A stretch of DNA of 64,000 bases from Kribbella monticola. GTDB taxonomy: Bacteria > Actinomycetota > Actinomycetes > Propionibacteriales > Kribbellaceae. A program made the translations under genes and the position numbers. Below, piece after piece: positions 46,646-54,480 of this stretch. A model generated the notes under the pieces. The model worked only from the letters and a program-made list of their open reading frames with translations. It was not told where the DNA came from and searched no databases. The DNA lies in NCBI RefSeq assembly GCF_003261635.1, contig NZ_QFXK01000022.1, forward strand, positions 1 through 64,000, in the 5' to 3' direction. Every line of letters starts with the position of its first letter. The stretch's first letter is position 1.

Positions 46646-47517
46646 TGAGCCGACACATCGCCCTGGTGGTCAACCCCACCAGTGGCCGGGGCCTTGGTGC
46701 CCGGGTCGCGCCGGTCGTCCGCCGGCGCCTGGAGTCCGCGGGGCTGACGGTCACGGAGTACGCCACCACCTGCGCCGAGGATGTCGGCCGGATCTCCGCG
46801 GAGGTGATCGCCTCCGGAGCGGACGCGGTCGCGCTGATCGGCGGCGACGGCACGATCCACCTCGGCGCCCAGGTGCTGGCCAAGTCGGGGATGCCGTTCG
46901 GCGTGATCCCGGCCGGCACCGGCAACGACTTCGCCCGCGGCATCGGCGTACCGCTGAAGAACCCGCTGGCTGCGGCCGAGCTGATCGTGGCCGGCAGGAC
47001 CCGGTTGGTCGACCTGGCGGTCGCGAAGGACAGGTTCATCACCACGGTGGTCGCCGGTGGCTTCGACTCGCTGGTGAACAAGCGCGCCAACGAGATGAGC
47101 TGGCCGAAGGGCAACTCGCGGTACACGCTGGCCACGCTGGCGGAGCTGCGGACGTTCAAGCCGCTCTCGTACGTCGTGACCGTCGACGGCGAGGTCCTGG
47201 AGACCGAGGCGATGCTGGTCGCCGTGGGCACCGGCCCGACGTACGGCGGCGGGCTGCAGATCTGCGCGGGCGCCGAGATCGACGACGGGCTGCTCGACAT
47301 CACTGTCATCAAGCCGGTCTCGCGGCTGACGTTGCTGCAGATGTTCCCGAAGCTGGCCAAGGGCACGCATCTCGGGCACCCGATGGTGCACACGCTCCGC
47401 GGGCGCTCGGTGCGACTGGAGTCGCCGACGGTCACGGCGTACGCCGATGGCGAGATCCTCGGGCCGCTGCCGGTCGACATCGGCATCGCTCCTGGTGCGC
47501 TGACCGTCTTCGCCTAG
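46645..47517 (+). CDS. Diacylglycerol/lipid kinase family protein
   Basis: The 290-residue protein has the DAGK catalytic domain: VVNPTSGRGLG, ALIGGDGTIHLGAQ and IPAGTGNDFARGIGVPL. The C-terminal domain holds a C-terminal lobe with ADGEILGPLPVDIGIAPGA. It probably phosphorylates diacylglycerol or a related lipid (DgkB/YegS type). It follows tatC, as in other actinobacteria. Confidence 0.9.
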   Translation: MSRHIALVVNPTSGRGLGARVAPVVRRRLESAGLTVTEYATTCAEDVGRISAEVIASGADAVALIGGDGTIHLGAQVLAKSGMPFGVIPAGTGNDFARGIGVPLKNPLAAAELIVAGRTRLVDLAVAKDRFITTVVAGGFDSLVNKRANEMSWPKGNSRYTLATLAELRTFKPLSYVVTVDGEVLETEAMLVAVGTGPTYGGGLQICAGAEIDDGLLDITVIKPVSRLTLLQMFPKLAKGTHLGHPMVHTLRGRSVRLESPTVTAYADGEILGPLPVDIGIAPGALTVFA

Positions 47518-47571
47518 TTGCTCAATCACTACACGAATTTGTTTCATCTCTGTTCGTGGCGACCATTGTCT

Positions 47572-47590
47572 GATAGGAAAGGTTCCTAAC
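47572..47590 (+). promoter_or_regulatory. CsnR-like operator before chitosanase
   Basis: GATAGGAAAGGTTCCTAAC is a nearly perfect 19-bp palindrome (TAGGAA-AGG-TTCCTA core) 33 bases before the start codon and inside the promoter region. Streptomyces chitosanase genes are repressed by the ROK protein CsnR at similar GGAA/TTCC palindromes. Confidence 0.65.
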
Positions 47591-47623
47591 AGATAACTCT
47601 CGACGCCCCTCGAAGGAGAGATC

Positions 47624-48475
47624 GTGCTCAACCGCCCCCGTAAGACCAGCACGAAATTGGCCGCCGTCCTGCTCGGCTTCGCCGTCGCAGCTACTCCCGC
47701 TTATGCGATGGCCTCGCCGTTCACGCCGCATAACGACGCCGCCCAGCAGGTGACGAAGGTGACGGCGACCGGGCTCGACGACCCGGTCAAGAAGGAGATC
47801 GCGATGAAGCTCGTCTCCAGTGCGGAGAACTCCTCGCTGGACTGGAAGGCGCAGTACAAGTACATCGAGGACATCGACGACGGCCGCGGCTATACGGCCG
47901 GCATCATCGGGTTCTGCTCCGGTACCGGCGACATGCTCGACCTGGTCAAGCTCTACAAGGCCCGCAAACCCGGGAACATTCTGGAGAAGTACCTGCCGGC
48001 GCTCGAGCGGGTCAACGGCACCGACTCGCACTCGGGTCTCGACCCGAACTTCACCAAGGACTGGCGCACCGCCGCCGGCGACTCCGTCTTCAAGGCCGCC
48101 CAGGACAGCGAGCGCGACCGGGTCTACTTCAACCCGGCCGTCTCCCGGGGCAAGTCCGACGGCGTCGGCACCCTCGGCCAGTTCATCTACTACGACGCGA
48201 TCGTCATGCACGGTGACGGCGACGACTCCACCAGCTTCGGCGGCATCCGCAAGCGCGCCCTGACCAAGGCCAAGCCGCCGGCGCAGGGCGGCAACGAGAC
48301 CACCTGGCTGAACGCCTTCCTCGACGCCCGCGTCTGGGCGATGAAGCAGGAGGAGGCCCACAGCGACACCAGCCGCGTCGACACCGCCCAGCGCGTCTTC
48401 CTCCGCAACGGCAACCTCAACCTCAACACCCCCCTCGACTGGAAGGTCTACGGCGACAGCTACCACATCAGCTGA
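47624..48475 (+). CDS. Secreted GH46 chitosanase
   Basis: The 283-residue protein has a signal peptide (LAAVLLGFAVAATPAYA) and the GH46 catalytic region: general acid Glu in SSAENSSLDWKAQYKYIE and Asp in IDDGRGYTAGIIGF. It cleaves chitosan. GTG 47624 has AAGGAG upstream. It is followed by a perfect terminator. The gene sits in an accessory block with its own palindromic operator. Confidence 0.93.
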   Translation: MLNRPRKTSTKLAAVLLGFAVAATPAYAMASPFTPHNDAAQQVTKVTATGLDDPVKKEIAMKLVSSAENSSLDWKAQYKYIEDIDDGRGYTAGIIGFCSGTGDMLDLVKLYKARKPGNILEKYLPALERVNGTDSHSGLDPNFTKDWRTAAGDSVFKAAQDSERDRVYFNPAVSRGKSDGVGTLGQFIYYDAIVMHGDGDDSTSFGGIRKRALTKAKPPAQGGNETTWLNAFLDARVWAMKQEEAHSDTSRVDTAQRVFLRNGNLNLNTPLDWKVYGDSYHIS

Positions 48476-48491
48476 CACCGAGCCCAACACA

Positions 48492-48528
48492 GACCCTCGC
48501 ACCCCACAGTCCCGGGGGTGCGAGGGTC
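48492..48528 (+). terminator. Terminator of chitosanase gene
   Basis: A perfect 14-bp stem (GACCCTCGCACCCC / GGGGTGCGAGGGTC) with a 9-base loop is followed by TTCCT. Confidence 0.85.
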
Positions 48529-48590
48529 TTCCTCGTACCTCGTCCGTCCACGGCGTGTGTTGGAAGGTGATGGGTGTACTGGAGGCGGGT

Positions 48591-48596
48591 TAGGTT
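48591..48596 (+). promoter_or_regulatory. -10 of leaderless winged-helix gene
   Basis: TAGGTT is 5 bases before ATG 48602 and fixes that start. Confidence 0.5.
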
Positions 48597-48601
48597 CTGT
48601 T

Positions 48602-49885
48602 ATGGCTCGGCGGGTGGTAGGTGAGGCGGTGTCGGGGGATGCCGCGCGGCGGGTTGCGTTGGGGGCGCAAGGGTTCGCGGAGGGGCGGCCGGGTGGGCGG
48701 GTGGATGTTCGGCGGCTGGAGAAGGTCGTCCAGCGGGTCGGCGTACTGCAGGTTGATTCGGTGAATGTGTTGTGCCGGTCGCATTATCTGCCGGTGTTCG
48801 CGAGGGTCGGGGCGTATGACCGGGCGGCGCTCGACCGGATCTGCTGGGCCGATGACCGGAAGTTGTTCGAGTACTTCTGGGGGCACAAGGCGAGTCTGCT
48901 GCCGTTGAGCGCGTATCCCTTGCTGCGTTGGCGGATGAGAGCTGTCGAGCGGCAGGACTGGAGCGACCCGGAGGTGTCGGCGCCGTGGTCGGTCGTAATC
49001 GGGATGCAGCGGCTGAGCAAGGAGCGGCCCGGGTACGTCGAGCAGGTGCTCGCGAAGGTCACCGACCAGGGCCCGATCACGGCCGGCGAGGCGAGCCCGG
49101 ACGGCGTACGGCGGAAGGCCGGCGACCCCGATCCCGATCCGACCACCGGGCGGATGTGGAACTGGCAGGACGCCAAGATCGCCATCGAGTACCTCTTCGC
49201 CTCCGGCCGCGTCACGATCGCCGGCCGGCGCAACTTCGAGCGGCTGTACGACCTCACCGAACGGGTTCTGCCGCCCGCCGTACTGCGTGCGCCCGAACCC
49301 CCGGCCGACGAAGCCCGCCGCGAGCTGGTCAAACTCTCGGCCAAGGCGCTCGGTGTCGCAACGCAGGGCGAACTCTGCGGTGCGACCAGCGGCTACTTCC
49401 CGTTGCCGACGGCAACCGCCAAGCAGGTGATCAACGAACTCGTCGACTCCGGCGAGCTGATCCCGGTGCAGGTCGAAGGCGTCAAGCAGCAGAGCTATCT
49501 CGCCAAGGGCGCCGAGGACCGCCCGGTCGACGCTCGCGCCCTGCTCTCACCCTTCGACACCCTGATCTGGAACCGCGATCGCACCCACCGCCTCTTCGAC
49601 TTCTTCTACCGGATCAGCATCTACACGCCCGCCGCACAACGGATCCACGGGTACTACGTCCTGCCGTTCCTCCTCGGCGATCGCCTCGTGGCCCGCGTCG
49701 ACCTCAAATCCGACCGCAAGAACTCCACGCTCCTCGTCCCGACCGTCACCCCCGAGCCCGGCGCAACCAACATCGCCGAACCGCTCGCCGCCGAACTCAC
49801 CCTGATGGCCCGCTGGCTTGACCTGGACCGCGTCCTCGTCACAGCCGAAGGCGACCTCGCCCGCGCGCTTTCCCAGCTCGTCTAG
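48602..49885 (+). CDS. YcaQ/AlkX-like winged-helix DNA glycosylase family protein
   Basis: The 427-residue HTH_42 protein has VQRVGVLQVDSVNVLCRSHY, where QxD is the catalytic motif of YcaQ glycosylases, then YFWGHKASLLPLSAYPLLRW and IHGYYVLPFLLGDRLVARVD. YcaQ unhooks interstrand crosslinks. This is a closer YcaQ match than the paralogue at 43940-45142. It ends in a 4-base overlap (CTAG) with the converging minus-strand gene. Confidence 0.88.
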   Translation: MARRVVGEAVSGDAARRVALGAQGFAEGRPGGRVDVRRLEKVVQRVGVLQVDSVNVLCRSHYLPVFARVGAYDRAALDRICWADDRKLFEYFWGHKASLLPLSAYPLLRWRMRAVERQDWSDPEVSAPWSVVIGMQRLSKERPGYVEQVLAKVTDQGPITAGEASPDGVRRKAGDPDPDPTTGRMWNWQDAKIAIEYLFASGRVTIAGRRNFERLYDLTERVLPPAVLRAPEPPADEARRELVKLSAKALGVATQGELCGATSGYFPLPTATAKQVINELVDSGELIPVQVEGVKQQSYLAKGAEDRPVDARALLSPFDTLIWNRDRTHRLFDFFYRISIYTPAAQRIHGYYVLPFLLGDRLVARVDLKSDRKNSTLLVPTVTPEPGATNIAEPLAAELTLMARWLDLDRVLVTAEGDLARALSQLV

Positions 49886-50247
49886 TCGGCCCAGTCGAGT
49901 TGCGGTTCGGGAATCGCAAGACTCCGACCATGCTCCTGCGCCGCCGCGCGACCGGCCGCGTCGCCCCGCGGGTAGCGGAAGACCCGCTCCGGAAACACCA
50001 CGAAGATCTCCCGCTCGTTGTGAAAGTCGGCGTACCAACCCGGCTGGTCGAGCAGCCCCGCCAACGCCGTTGCCAGCGGCTGCGCGTGACTGCCGTCCAC
50101 CTCGAACTCGACGAGCGTCCACACCGACGGCTGATCAGGCGAGGTGCCGTCGACGGCGGACCTGGTCAGCTTCCGGATCACCAGCGGGATGCCCTCCAGC
50201 GACGCACCCACACGCAGACTCTCGAGGATGAGTACACCTTCGTACAA
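49882..50247 (-). CDS. Conserved hypothetical protein
   Basis: The 121-residue protein begins LYEGVLILESLRVGASLEGI and has WTLVEFEVDGSHAQPLATAL and WYADFHNEREIFVVFPERVF. I chose TTG 50247 because AAAGGA lies 8 bases upstream and the conserved-looking sequence starts there; a longer frame is open to 50388. No family is recognised. Confidence 0.6.
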   Translation of the reverse strand: MYEGVLILESLRVGASLEGIPLVIRKLTRSAVDGTSPDQPSVWTLVEFEVDGSHAQPLATALAGLLDQPGWYADFHNEREIFVVFPERVFRYPRGDAAGRAAAQEHGRSLAIPEPQLDWAD

Positions 50248-50288
50248 AGCCGTTTTCCTTTCCCCTCGGCCTAAATCAACGGGCGGGC

Positions 50289-52451
50289 TCAGACTAGCTC
50301 GGTGACGGCAGCCGGTACGGCGTGCTCCGTCGGGACCGCCTCGCTCTGGACGACCGGGAGGAGGCGGTCGAGTCGCCGCGGGAACCACCAGTTGGCGTCG
50401 CCGAGCAGTTTCATCGTTGCGGGAACCAGGATCATCCGTACCACGGTCGCATCGATGAAGATGGCGACCGCAAGACCGAGGCCGAACATCTTGGCGGACG
50501 GGTCGTTGCTCACGACGAAGCCCAGGAAGACGGAGACCATGATGAGCGCGGCCGACGTGATCACCCGTCCGGTCGTGGCGATCCCATGGACCACCGAGTC
50601 GTCGCTGTCACCGGTGACCAGGTACCTCTCGCGGATCCGGGAGAGCAGGAACACCTCGTAGTCCATCGACAGCCCGAACAGGATCGCGAACATGAACATC
50701 GGGATGAACGACACGATCGGCACGGTCGACTCCAACCCGATCAGGTCGGCGCCCCAGCCCCACTGGAACACCATCACCATCACGCCGAACGAGGCGCCGA
50801 TGCTGAGCAGGTTCATCAGCGCAGCCTTGAGCGGCACCACGATCGACCGGAAAACCACCGTGAGCAGCAGCATCGACAGCAGGATCACCGCGCCGACGAA
50901 CAGCGGCAGCCGGTCGTTGACCTTGGCGCCGACGTCGGCGAACGACGCCGTCTGCCCACCGACGTGAGCCGTCGCCTGGCTCCCTCGCAGTACGGCGGGA
51001 AAGACGTCCGCGCGCAGCCGCCGGATCGTTGCGACCGTGGCGTCGTCCTGCGGTCCGGTGGTCGGGAACGCGACCAGGGTTGCCAGGCCGGCCGCGACGT
51101 TCACGTCGGGCGCGGCGACGGCGGTGATACCGCGATCGCTCTCGATCGCCTCGACGAGCGGCTGAACGACGCTCGAGTCCTTCGAGATGTCCACGGCGAT
51201 CACCAACGGTCCGTTGATGCCGGGGCCGAATCCCGCGGCGACGAGGTCGTACGCCCGCCGTTCCGTCCTGCTCTCGGGCAGCGAGCCCTCGTCGGGGGTG
51301 CCGACGCGCAACGCCAGCACCGGCGCGGCCAGTGCCAGCAGCGCGATCGTGGCGCCGACGAGATAAGCGACGGCGTGCTTGGAGACGTGCCCGGCCCAAC
51401 GCTGCCAACCCGCGGTGCGCACCTTGGGGCGTCGTACCGCGAGGCGGTTGATCCAGTGCCCGGCGAGTCCCAGGAACGCGGGCAACAAGGTGATCGAGGC
51501 AACGACCATGATCAGTACGACGACCGAGACGGCGATCCCACCGGCGGTGATGAACGGTACGCCGGCGACGGCGAGACCGAGGATCGCGATTACCACCGTG
51601 CCGCCCGCGAAGACGACGGCCTGCCCGGCGGACGCGACGGCGCGCCCGACCGACTCCTCGATGTTGTTGCCTTGGGCAAGGTATTCGCGGTGCCGGGTGA
51701 CGACGAACAACGCGTAGTCGATGCCCACCCCGAGCCCGACCATGCTGCCGATCACCGGCGCCCAACTGGGAACGTCGATCAGGTAGGTGAGCAGCGACAT
51801 CGAGCTGATGCCGAGAGCGAGCCCGAACAGCGCGAGCCCGATCGGCAGCCCCATCGCGATCAGCGACCCGAACGTCACCAGCAGGATGACGACGGCAACC
51901 AGCAGACCCAGTGCCTCACCGACGCCGGTCGCCGGCTGCTCGAAGGCGAAGAACAGATCGCCGCCGAGCTCGATCCGGAGCTGAGACACCTCGGCCATCT
52001 GGGCCGCAAAGTCCTTGAGATTCTGGAGATCTGGCGGGCCGAGGTGTTCCTGCACGGGGTACTGGAGCCGGATGACGGCGACGCGCCCGTCCGGCGAGAT
52101 CGTTCCGTCGCGCACCGGATCGCCGGCGGCAAGGACATTCGGGAGCTCGGTGGCCGCCGCCCGAACGGTGGTCAGCGCCGCGCGGGCCGCGGCCGAGTCG
52201 AGAAATGTCGTACTGCGGTCGGCCGGCGTGACGACCACTTGCGCGGTGAGGCCGGCCTGATCCGTCCGGGTGAGCAGGTCGGTCGCCTGCTGCGAGTCGA
52301 GTCCCGGTGCTCCCATCGAGTCCTCGAGTTTGTGACCGAAGGCGCTCGACGCCGCGACCACGAGCACGGACACGATCAACCAGGTGCCGATCACCGTCCA
52401 CGGCCGGCGGGCGGCGTACCGGCCCAATCTGTACAAAGCGTGCGACATCAT
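50289..52451 (-). CDS. MMPL-family transporter
   Basis: The 720-residue RND-superfamily protein has two six-helix blocks separated by large extracytoplasmic loops. Motifs include VGLGVGIDYALFVVTRHREYL and GLSMDYEVFLLSRIRERYL (the GxxxDY signatures with Asp and Tyr proton-relay residues). MMPL proteins export lipids or drugs. ATG 52451 has GAAGGAG 7 bases before it. It is divergent from the two-component system, which may control it. Confidence 0.92.
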   Translation of the reverse strand: MMSHALYRLGRYAARRPWTVIGTWLIVSVLVVAASSAFGHKLEDSMGAPGLDSQQATDLLTRTDQAGLTAQVVVTPADRSTTFLDSAAARAALTTVRAAATELPNVLAAGDPVRDGTISPDGRVAVIRLQYPVQEHLGPPDLQNLKDFAAQMAEVSQLRIELGGDLFFAFEQPATGVGEALGLLVAVVILLVTFGSLIAMGLPIGLALFGLALGISSMSLLTYLIDVPSWAPVIGSMVGLGVGIDYALFVVTRHREYLAQGNNIEESVGRAVASAGQAVVFAGGTVVIAILGLAVAGVPFITAGGIAVSVVVLIMVVASITLLPAFLGLAGHWINRLAVRRPKVRTAGWQRWAGHVSKHAVAYLVGATIALLALAAPVLALRVGTPDEGSLPESRTERRAYDLVAAGFGPGINGPLVIAVDISKDSSVVQPLVEAIESDRGITAVAAPDVNVAAGLATLVAFPTTGPQDDATVATIRRLRADVFPAVLRGSQATAHVGGQTASFADVGAKVNDRLPLFVGAVILLSMLLLTVVFRSIVVPLKAALMNLLSIGASFGVMVMVFQWGWGADLIGLESTVPIVSFIPMFMFAILFGLSMDYEVFLLSRIRERYLVTGDSDDSVVHGIATTGRVITSAALIMVSVFLGFVVSNDPSAKMFGLGLAVAIFIDATVVRMILVPATMKLLGDANWWFPRRLDRLLPVVQSEAVPTEHAVPAAVTELV

Positions 52452-52602
52452 CGGTGAACTCCTTCGACGGGCCCAGGAACAGTGGACTCAGCTTCCCGAG
52501 TTCGCAGGCTCGGAACCTCGGGAGAAGGGCCGGAGTTCACTCAGCCGGTCGGCCGAGGGGCGAGCCGTACTTTGGGCCGATCCGCGGCGCGCCGCGGTTG
52601 TC

Positions 52603-52608
52603 TACTGT
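52603..52608 (+). promoter_or_regulatory. -10 of leaderless histidine kinase gene
   Basis: TACTGT is 6 bases before ATG 52615, choosing that start over longer upstream frames. Confidence 0.5.
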
Positions 52609-52614
52609 GAGCCC

Positions 52615-53742
52615 ATGCTGAGAAACGCGGTTCGCTCGTTGTGGGCCGAGCCGCGCGCGCCACAACCACCCGCTCGCGTCTGGCGGGACTGGCTGCTGGT
52701 CGGCCTGCTGCTGCCGACGGCGATCCTCGAGGGGATCTTCCGCGATCAGCTTGTCTGGCGGCCCGTCGCGATCGCGTTCGGTGTGGGCGCAGTTCTGGTT
52801 CTGCTCTGGCGGCGGACGTATCCGTTGGCAGCGGTGGCGGCGGTGTTCGGTTCGCTGATCGTGCTGAGTGGCGTGAGCCTCCTCACCGTGCACGCGCCGG
52901 TGGGCCTGTACATGATGATCTGCGTCGTGTTGCTGCCGTACTCGCTGGCTCGCTGGGGCTCCGGGCGGGAGATCGGGATCGGCCTGCTGATCATCCTGGG
53001 CGCGCTGTCGCTCGGGCTGGCGGTCGACTACACCGGCTTTGTCGACTCGGTGTTCGGAAGCATATTCCTGCTCTTCCCCGCAACACTCGGGGCCGCAGTG
53101 CGGTACCGGACCTCGTCGCGGGTCCGTGAGCTGGACCAGGTGCGGCTCCGGGAGCGTGAACAGCTGGCCCGCGAGCTGCACGACACGGTCGCCCATCATG
53201 TCTCGGCGATCGTCATCCGGGCACAGGCGGGGCGGGTGGTCGCCGCCTCCGACCCCGAGGCCGCGGTCGACGCGCTGTCGATCATCGAGGCGGAGGCGTC
53301 GCGGACGCTCGCCGAGATGCGCAGCATGGTCGCCGGGCTTCGCGCCGACGAGGCCGCCGCGCTGACCCCGCAGCCCGGCGTGGCCGACCTCGAGCGACTG
53401 GCCCGTAGTACGGGACCTCGTCCGAGGGTCGAGGTCGAGTTATCGGGTGATCTCGACGACTTGGGGCCTTCGGTGGGAGCGGCGATCTACCGGATCGCCC
53501 AGGAATCGATCACGAACGCCGTACGACATGCCCGCGAGGCGACCCGCGTCGACGTACGGGTTGCCGCTGACGACACCTGCGTCCGGCTGACCGTCCATGA
53601 CGACGGCGAGGCCGGGTCGGCCGGACCGGTCGGGTACGGGCTGGTCGGGATGACCGAGCGGGCCAGCCTGCTCGGTGGCTCGTTCGAGGCGGGCCCCGGC
53701 CCGGAGCGCGGCTGGATCGTCGAGGCGGTGCTGCCGAGATGA
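52615..53742 (+). CDS. NarL-type sensor histidine kinase
   Basis: The 375-residue protein has five or so membrane helices in the N-half, a HisKA_3 phosphoacceptor (REQLARELHDTVAHHVSAIV, His in HDT) and a C-terminal HATPase (RIAQESITNAVRHAREATRV, VGYGLVGMTERASLLGGSFE). It overlaps the response-regulator gene by ATGA. The signal is unknown. Confidence 0.9.
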   Translation: MLRNAVRSLWAEPRAPQPPARVWRDWLLVGLLLPTAILEGIFRDQLVWRPVAIAFGVGAVLVLLWRRTYPLAAVAAVFGSLIVLSGVSLLTVHAPVGLYMMICVVLLPYSLARWGSGREIGIGLLIILGALSLGLAVDYTGFVDSVFGSIFLLFPATLGAAVRYRTSSRVRELDQVRLREREQLARELHDTVAHHVSAIVIRAQAGRVVAASDPEAAVDALSIIEAEASRTLAEMRSMVAGLRADEAAALTPQPGVADLERLARSTGPRPRVEVELSGDLDDLGPSVGAAIYRIAQESITNAVRHAREATRVDVRVAADDTCVRLTVHDDGEAGSAGPVGYGLVGMTERASLLGGSFEAGPGPERGWIVEAVLPR

Positions 53743-54395
53743 CCGTCCGGGTGCTCGTCGCCGACGACCAGGAACTCGTCCGCACCGGCCTCTCGATGAT
53801 CTTGTCCGTGCAACCCGGGATCGAGGTGGTCGGTCAGGCGGCCGACGGCCGCGAGGCGGTGGAGCTCGCGCGCCGGCTCCGCCCTGACGTGTGCCTGTTC
53901 GACATCCGGATGCCCGGTCTGGACGGCATCGCGGCGACCCGCGAACTCGCCGGACCCGATGTCGAGGACCCGCTGGCGGTCGTGGTGATCACCACCTTCG
54001 ACCTCGACGCATACGTGCACGGCGCGCTGAAGGCGGGCGCTCGCGGTTTCCTGCTCAAGGGCGCCGGCCCCGAACTCCTGGTCCAGGCGATCCACGCCGC
54101 CGCTCAGGGTGACGCACTGATCGCGCCGAGCATCACCGCTCGGCTGCTCGCAGCCTTCTCCGACACCCGCCTGGGCCGCCCACCGGCGCAACCAGTCGAA
54201 CCACTGACCACCCGCGAGGAAGAGATCCTGCTCACCGTCGCCCGCGGCCGCACCAACGCCGAGATCGCCACCGACCTCCACATCAGCCTCAGCACGGTCA
54301 AGACCCACCTCACCAGCATCATGACCAAACTGGGCGCCCGGAACCGGGTGGAACTCGTGATGTGGGCCTATGAAACCCGCCGGGTCCACCCCTGA
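53739..54395 (+). CDS. NarL/LuxR-type response regulator
   Basis: The 218-residue protein has a receiver domain (VLVADDQELVRTGLSMIL, the phosphoacceptor in LFDIRMPGLDG and Lys in LLKGAGPE) and a LuxR HTH (LTTREEEILLTVARGRTNAE, STVKTHLTSIMTKLGARNRV). It pairs with the kinase upstream and is a likely regulator of the divergent MMPL gene. Confidence 0.92.
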   Translation: MTVRVLVADDQELVRTGLSMILSVQPGIEVVGQAADGREAVELARRLRPDVCLFDIRMPGLDGIAATRELAGPDVEDPLAVVVITTFDLDAYVHGALKAGARGFLLKGAGPELLVQAIHAAAQGDALIAPSITARLLAAFSDTRLGRPPAQPVEPLTTREEEILLTVARGRTNAEIATDLHISLSTVKTHLTSIMTKLGARNRVELVMWAYETRRVHP

Positions 54396-54467
54396 GCGAA
54401 GCCGGGCCGCGTCGGCGGCTTTGCCCGGCGCACGACGGGGGCGCGGGGTTCTGGGGGTGGGGGCAGA

Positions 54468-54473
54468 TAGATT
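54468..54473 (+). promoter_or_regulatory. -10 of leaderless helY
   Basis: TAGATT is 7 bases before ATG 54481. Confidence 0.55.
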
Positions 54474-54480
54474 GGGGGAT

